Assembly (NCBI RefSeq): GCF_900200035.1
Contig: NZ_FZTC01000034.1
Coordinates: 62,001-126,000 of the forward strand
Length of the DNA stretch: 64,000 bases
Direction: 5' to 3'
Source of the DNA: Klebsiella grimontii
GTDB taxonomy: Bacteria; Pseudomonadota; Gammaproteobacteria; Enterobacterales; Enterobacteriaceae
A program made the translations under genes and the position numbers. The notes under the pieces were generated by a model, which did not search any database, was not told where the DNA came from, and worked only from the letters and a program-made list of their open reading frames with translations. Below, piece by piece: positions 61,973-64,000 of the stretch (positions are counted from its first letter, which is position 1; the number at the start of each line of letters is the position of its first letter).

Positions 61973-62000
61973 ATAAACGGCTTACCCCAGATTTACGAAT

Positions 62001-62041
62001 AAAAAAACGCGCCCCGGTGTTATCAACGGGGCGCGTTTTTT
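62001..62041. terminator. Bidirectional terminator between nupG and speC
   Basis: AAAAAACGCGCCCCG and CGGGGCGCGTTTTTT form a long perfect stem with A/T-runs on both sides, so it ends transcripts from either strand. The speC stop codon lies in its tail. Confidence 0.92.
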
Positions 62042-64000
62042 ATGCTTTCAGCACATAGCCATATAGCCGCTTAATGCCGTCAGGGTCCGTTTCGCTGTAG
62101 ACCCCCTGGAGCTCCGGCGAGAAGCCCGGCAGCATATTGACGCCTTCCTCCAGCGCCAGGAAATAGCGCAGCACCGCCCCGCCCCAGATCTCTCCGGGCA
62201 CGACGCACAGCACGCCCGGTGGATACGGCAGCGCGCCTTCCGCCGCAATCCGCCCTTCGGCTGCGCTTAAGCGCACCAGCTCAACGTTACCGCGAATAAA
62301 CTCGCGGTTGGCGTCCTGCGGGTTCATCACCGCCCGCGGGAAGCTCTTCTTGCGAAACATCTCTTTTTGCAAATCCTTCACGTCAAAGCTGACGTACAGG
62401 TTATGCATTTCCTGGCACAGCTCGCGGATGGTGTAATCCCGATAGCGCACCGGATATTTGTTAAAGATGGTCGGCAGAACGTCGGCCAGCGGGGTATCGG
62501 ATTCAATATGCTGCTCAAACCGGGCGAGCATCGCCACCAGCTGCGCCAGCTTCTCCGCGCTCTCTGCGGGCGTCAGCAGGAACAGAATGGAGTTCAGATC
62601 GCACTTCTCCGGCACGATGCCGTTTTCGCGCAGATAGTGCGCGAGGATGGTCGCCGGAATGCCAAAATCGGTATATTTCCCGCTCTCGGCGTCGATCCCC
62701 GGCGTCGTCAGCAGCAGTTTGCAGGGGTCAACGAAGTACTGATCGCTGGCATAACCTTCAAAGCCGTGCCAGCGCGCGCCCGGCTCAAAGCTAAAGAAAC
62801 GCCGTTCGCGGGCGATGGCTTCGGTAGGATGATCCTGCCACGGACGCCCCGCCACCACCGGCGGAATAAACGGCTGGATCATTTTGCAGTTGGCGATAAT
62901 CGCCTTGCGCGCTTCGATACCCAGCGCCACGCACTCCGCCCACAGGCGGCGCCCGCTCTCGCCTTCGTGAATTTTGGCATTCACGTCCAGGGCGGCGAAC
63001 AGCGGATAAAACGGGCTGGTCGAGGCGTGCAACATAAAGGCGTTGTTCAGCCGCTTATGCGGGCAAAAACGTTCCTGTCCGCGCAGATGATTGTCTTTTT
63101 TGTGGATCTGCGACGTTTGCGAAAAACCGGCCTGCTGTTTATGCACCGACTGCGTAACAAAAATGCCCGGGTCATCCGGCGTCAGGTCCAGCAGCAGCGG
63201 CGAACAGTCGGCCATCATCGGGATAAACTGCTCGTAGCCGACCCAGGCCGAGTCAAACAGGATGTAGTCGCACAGGCTGCCGATTTTATCGACCACCTGG
63301 CGGGCGTTGTATACCGTCCCATCATAAGTCCCGAGCTGGATCACCGCGAGGCGGAACGGGCGCGGCATATCAGCTTTTTCCGGCGCCGTCTCGCGAATCA
63401 GATCGCGCAGGTATTTTTCATCGAAGCAGCGATCGTCAATCCCGCCGATAAAACCGAACGGGTTGCGCGATGCTTCGAGATAGATCGGCGTCGCGCCTGC
63501 CTGAATCAGCGCCCCATGATGATTGGATTTATGGTTATTGCGATCAAACAGCACCAGATCGCCGCGCGTCAGCAGCGCGTTGGTGACGACTTTGTTCGCC
63601 GCCGAGGTGCCGTTAAGGACAAAATAGGTTTTATCGGCGTTGAACACTTTCGCCGCGAACTTTTGCGCGTGTTTGGCAGACCCTTCATGAATCAGCAGAT
63701 CGCCAAGCTTAACGTCGGCGTTGCACATGTCGGCGCGAAAGACGTTTTCGCCAAAGAAGTCAAAGAACTGCCGTCCCGCCGGATGCTTCTTAAAGAAGGC
63801 GCCGTGCTGATGGCCCGGACACGCGAAGGTGCTGTTATCCATCTCAACGTATTGGGTCAGCGTATCGAAGAACGGCGGTAGCAGATTCTCTTCGTAGCCG
63901 CAGGCGGCGGCTTCCAGTTCGAGCCACTCCTGCTCTTTGCCGCTAACGATCGCCATGACGCCCTGCGGTTTTTCGTGGTCAGCTTCACTGAACAGATAAA
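62040..64000 (-). CDS. speC: Ornithine decarboxylase, constitutive, N-terminally cut by the window
   Basis: PLP enzyme making putrescine from ornithine. The frame is open to the right edge; about 652 residues are visible and roughly the first 58 are outside. The internal Met at 63956 is not the start. The PLP lysine lies in TQSVHKQQAGFSQTSQIHKK, and DLLIHEGSAK and GTYDGTVYNARQV are conserved. SpeC with SpeA and SpeB supplies both putrescine routes from this window. Confidence 0.96.
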   Translation of the reverse strand, partial: YLFSEADHEKPQGVMAIVSGKEQEWLELEAAACGYEENLLPPFFDTLTQYVEMDNSTFACPGHQHGAFFKKHPAGRQFFDFFGENVFRADMCNADVKLGDLLIHEGSAKHAQKFAAKVFNADKTYFVLNGTSAANKVVTNALLTRGDLVLFDRNNHKSNHHGALIQAGATPIYLEASRNPFGFIGGIDDRCFDEKYLRDLIRETAPEKADMPRPFRLAVIQLGTYDGTVYNARQVVDKIGSLCDYILFDSAWVGYEQFIPMMADCSPLLLDLTPDDPGIFVTQSVHKQQAGFSQTSQIHKKDNHLRGQERFCPHKRLNNAFMLHASTSPFYPLFAALDVNAKIHEGESGRRLWAECVALGIEARKAIIANCKMIQPFIPPVVAGRPWQDHPTEAIARERRFFSFEPGARWHGFEGYASDQYFVDPCKLLLTTPGIDAESGKYTDFGIPATILAHYLRENGIVPEKCDLNSILFLLTPAESAEKLAQLVAMLARFEQHIESDTPLADVLPTIFNKYPVRYRDYTIRELCQEMHNLYVSFDVKDLQKEMFRKKSFPRAVMNPQDANREFIRGNVELVRLSAAEGRIAAEGALPYPPGVLCVVPGEIWGGAVLRYFLALEEGVNMLPGFSPELQGVYSETDPDGIKRLYGYVLKA

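Overview
The window is an ordinary-looking chromosomal segment of a GC-rich enterobacterium. Gene order and protein sequence follow the bglA-gcv-serA-fbaA-tktA-speAB-metK-gshB-hemW-mutY-speC stretch of Escherichia coli closely. Several loci absent from E. coli K-12 at these positions (a ScsD-like thioredoxin, an ECF transporter cassette, a CsgD-like regulator and a TRAP transporter) point to the Klebsiella/Raoultella/Enterobacter side of the family. I cannot fix the genus from sequence alone. There is no prophage, insertion sequence, CRISPR array, tRNA or rRNA operon. Nearly all genes are intact; only bglA and speC are cut by the window edges.

Layout. 1-2.5 kb: end of bglA, ScsD-like oxidoreductase, a BIME-type repeat cluster, ygfF. 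2.5-7.5 kb: gcvTHP (glycine cleavage), read leftward. 7.5-13.4 kb: ubiquinone and proline-peptidase operon (ygfB-pepP-ubiH-ubiI), divergent zapA-ssrS(6S RNA)-fau, then a tiny Ibs/Sib type I toxin-antitoxin pair. 13.6-16.8 kb: serA, rpiA, argP. 17-23.4 kb: the complete 'sleeping beauty mutase' operon scpA-meaB-scpB-scpC (succinate to propionate chemistry) facing the LysR gene ygfI. 23.4-29.6 kb: yggE, argO, mscS, then fbaA, pgk and epd (glycolysis and PLP supply). 29.9-33 kb: a four-gene ECF vitamin/metal transporter with a PPC-domain protein. 33.1-39.6 kb: tktA, loiP, speB, speA, yqgB. 40.2-47.5 kb: metK, galP, sprT, endA, rsmE, gshB, yqgE, yqgF. 47.5-49.6 kb: CsgD-like regulator and yggR. 49.6-52.9 kb: yggS-yggT-yggU-rdgB-hemW. 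53.2-56 kb: dctPQM-type TRAP transporter where E. coli has yggM-ansB. 56-64 kb: yggN, yggL-trmB, mutY-yggX-mltC, nupG, speC.

How the parts connect. The window is rich in one-carbon, serine/glycine and polyamine metabolism. SerA and GcvTHP make and break serine and glycine; Fau recycles 5-formyl-THF; MetK makes SAM; SpeA, SpeB and SpeC make putrescine by both routes. Epd supports PLP synthesis and YggS handles PLP. ArgP, encoded here, is the known activator of argO, also encoded here.

The most interesting unexplained material is as follows. The ECF cassette's two ATPases appear to form one consensus and one degenerate ATP site. A strong hairpin overlaps the scpA ribosome-binding site. The CsgD-like regulator has no curli genes nearby. 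The TRAP operon has repeated GTCAGAC motifs upstream and a hairpin between its binding-protein and permease genes.
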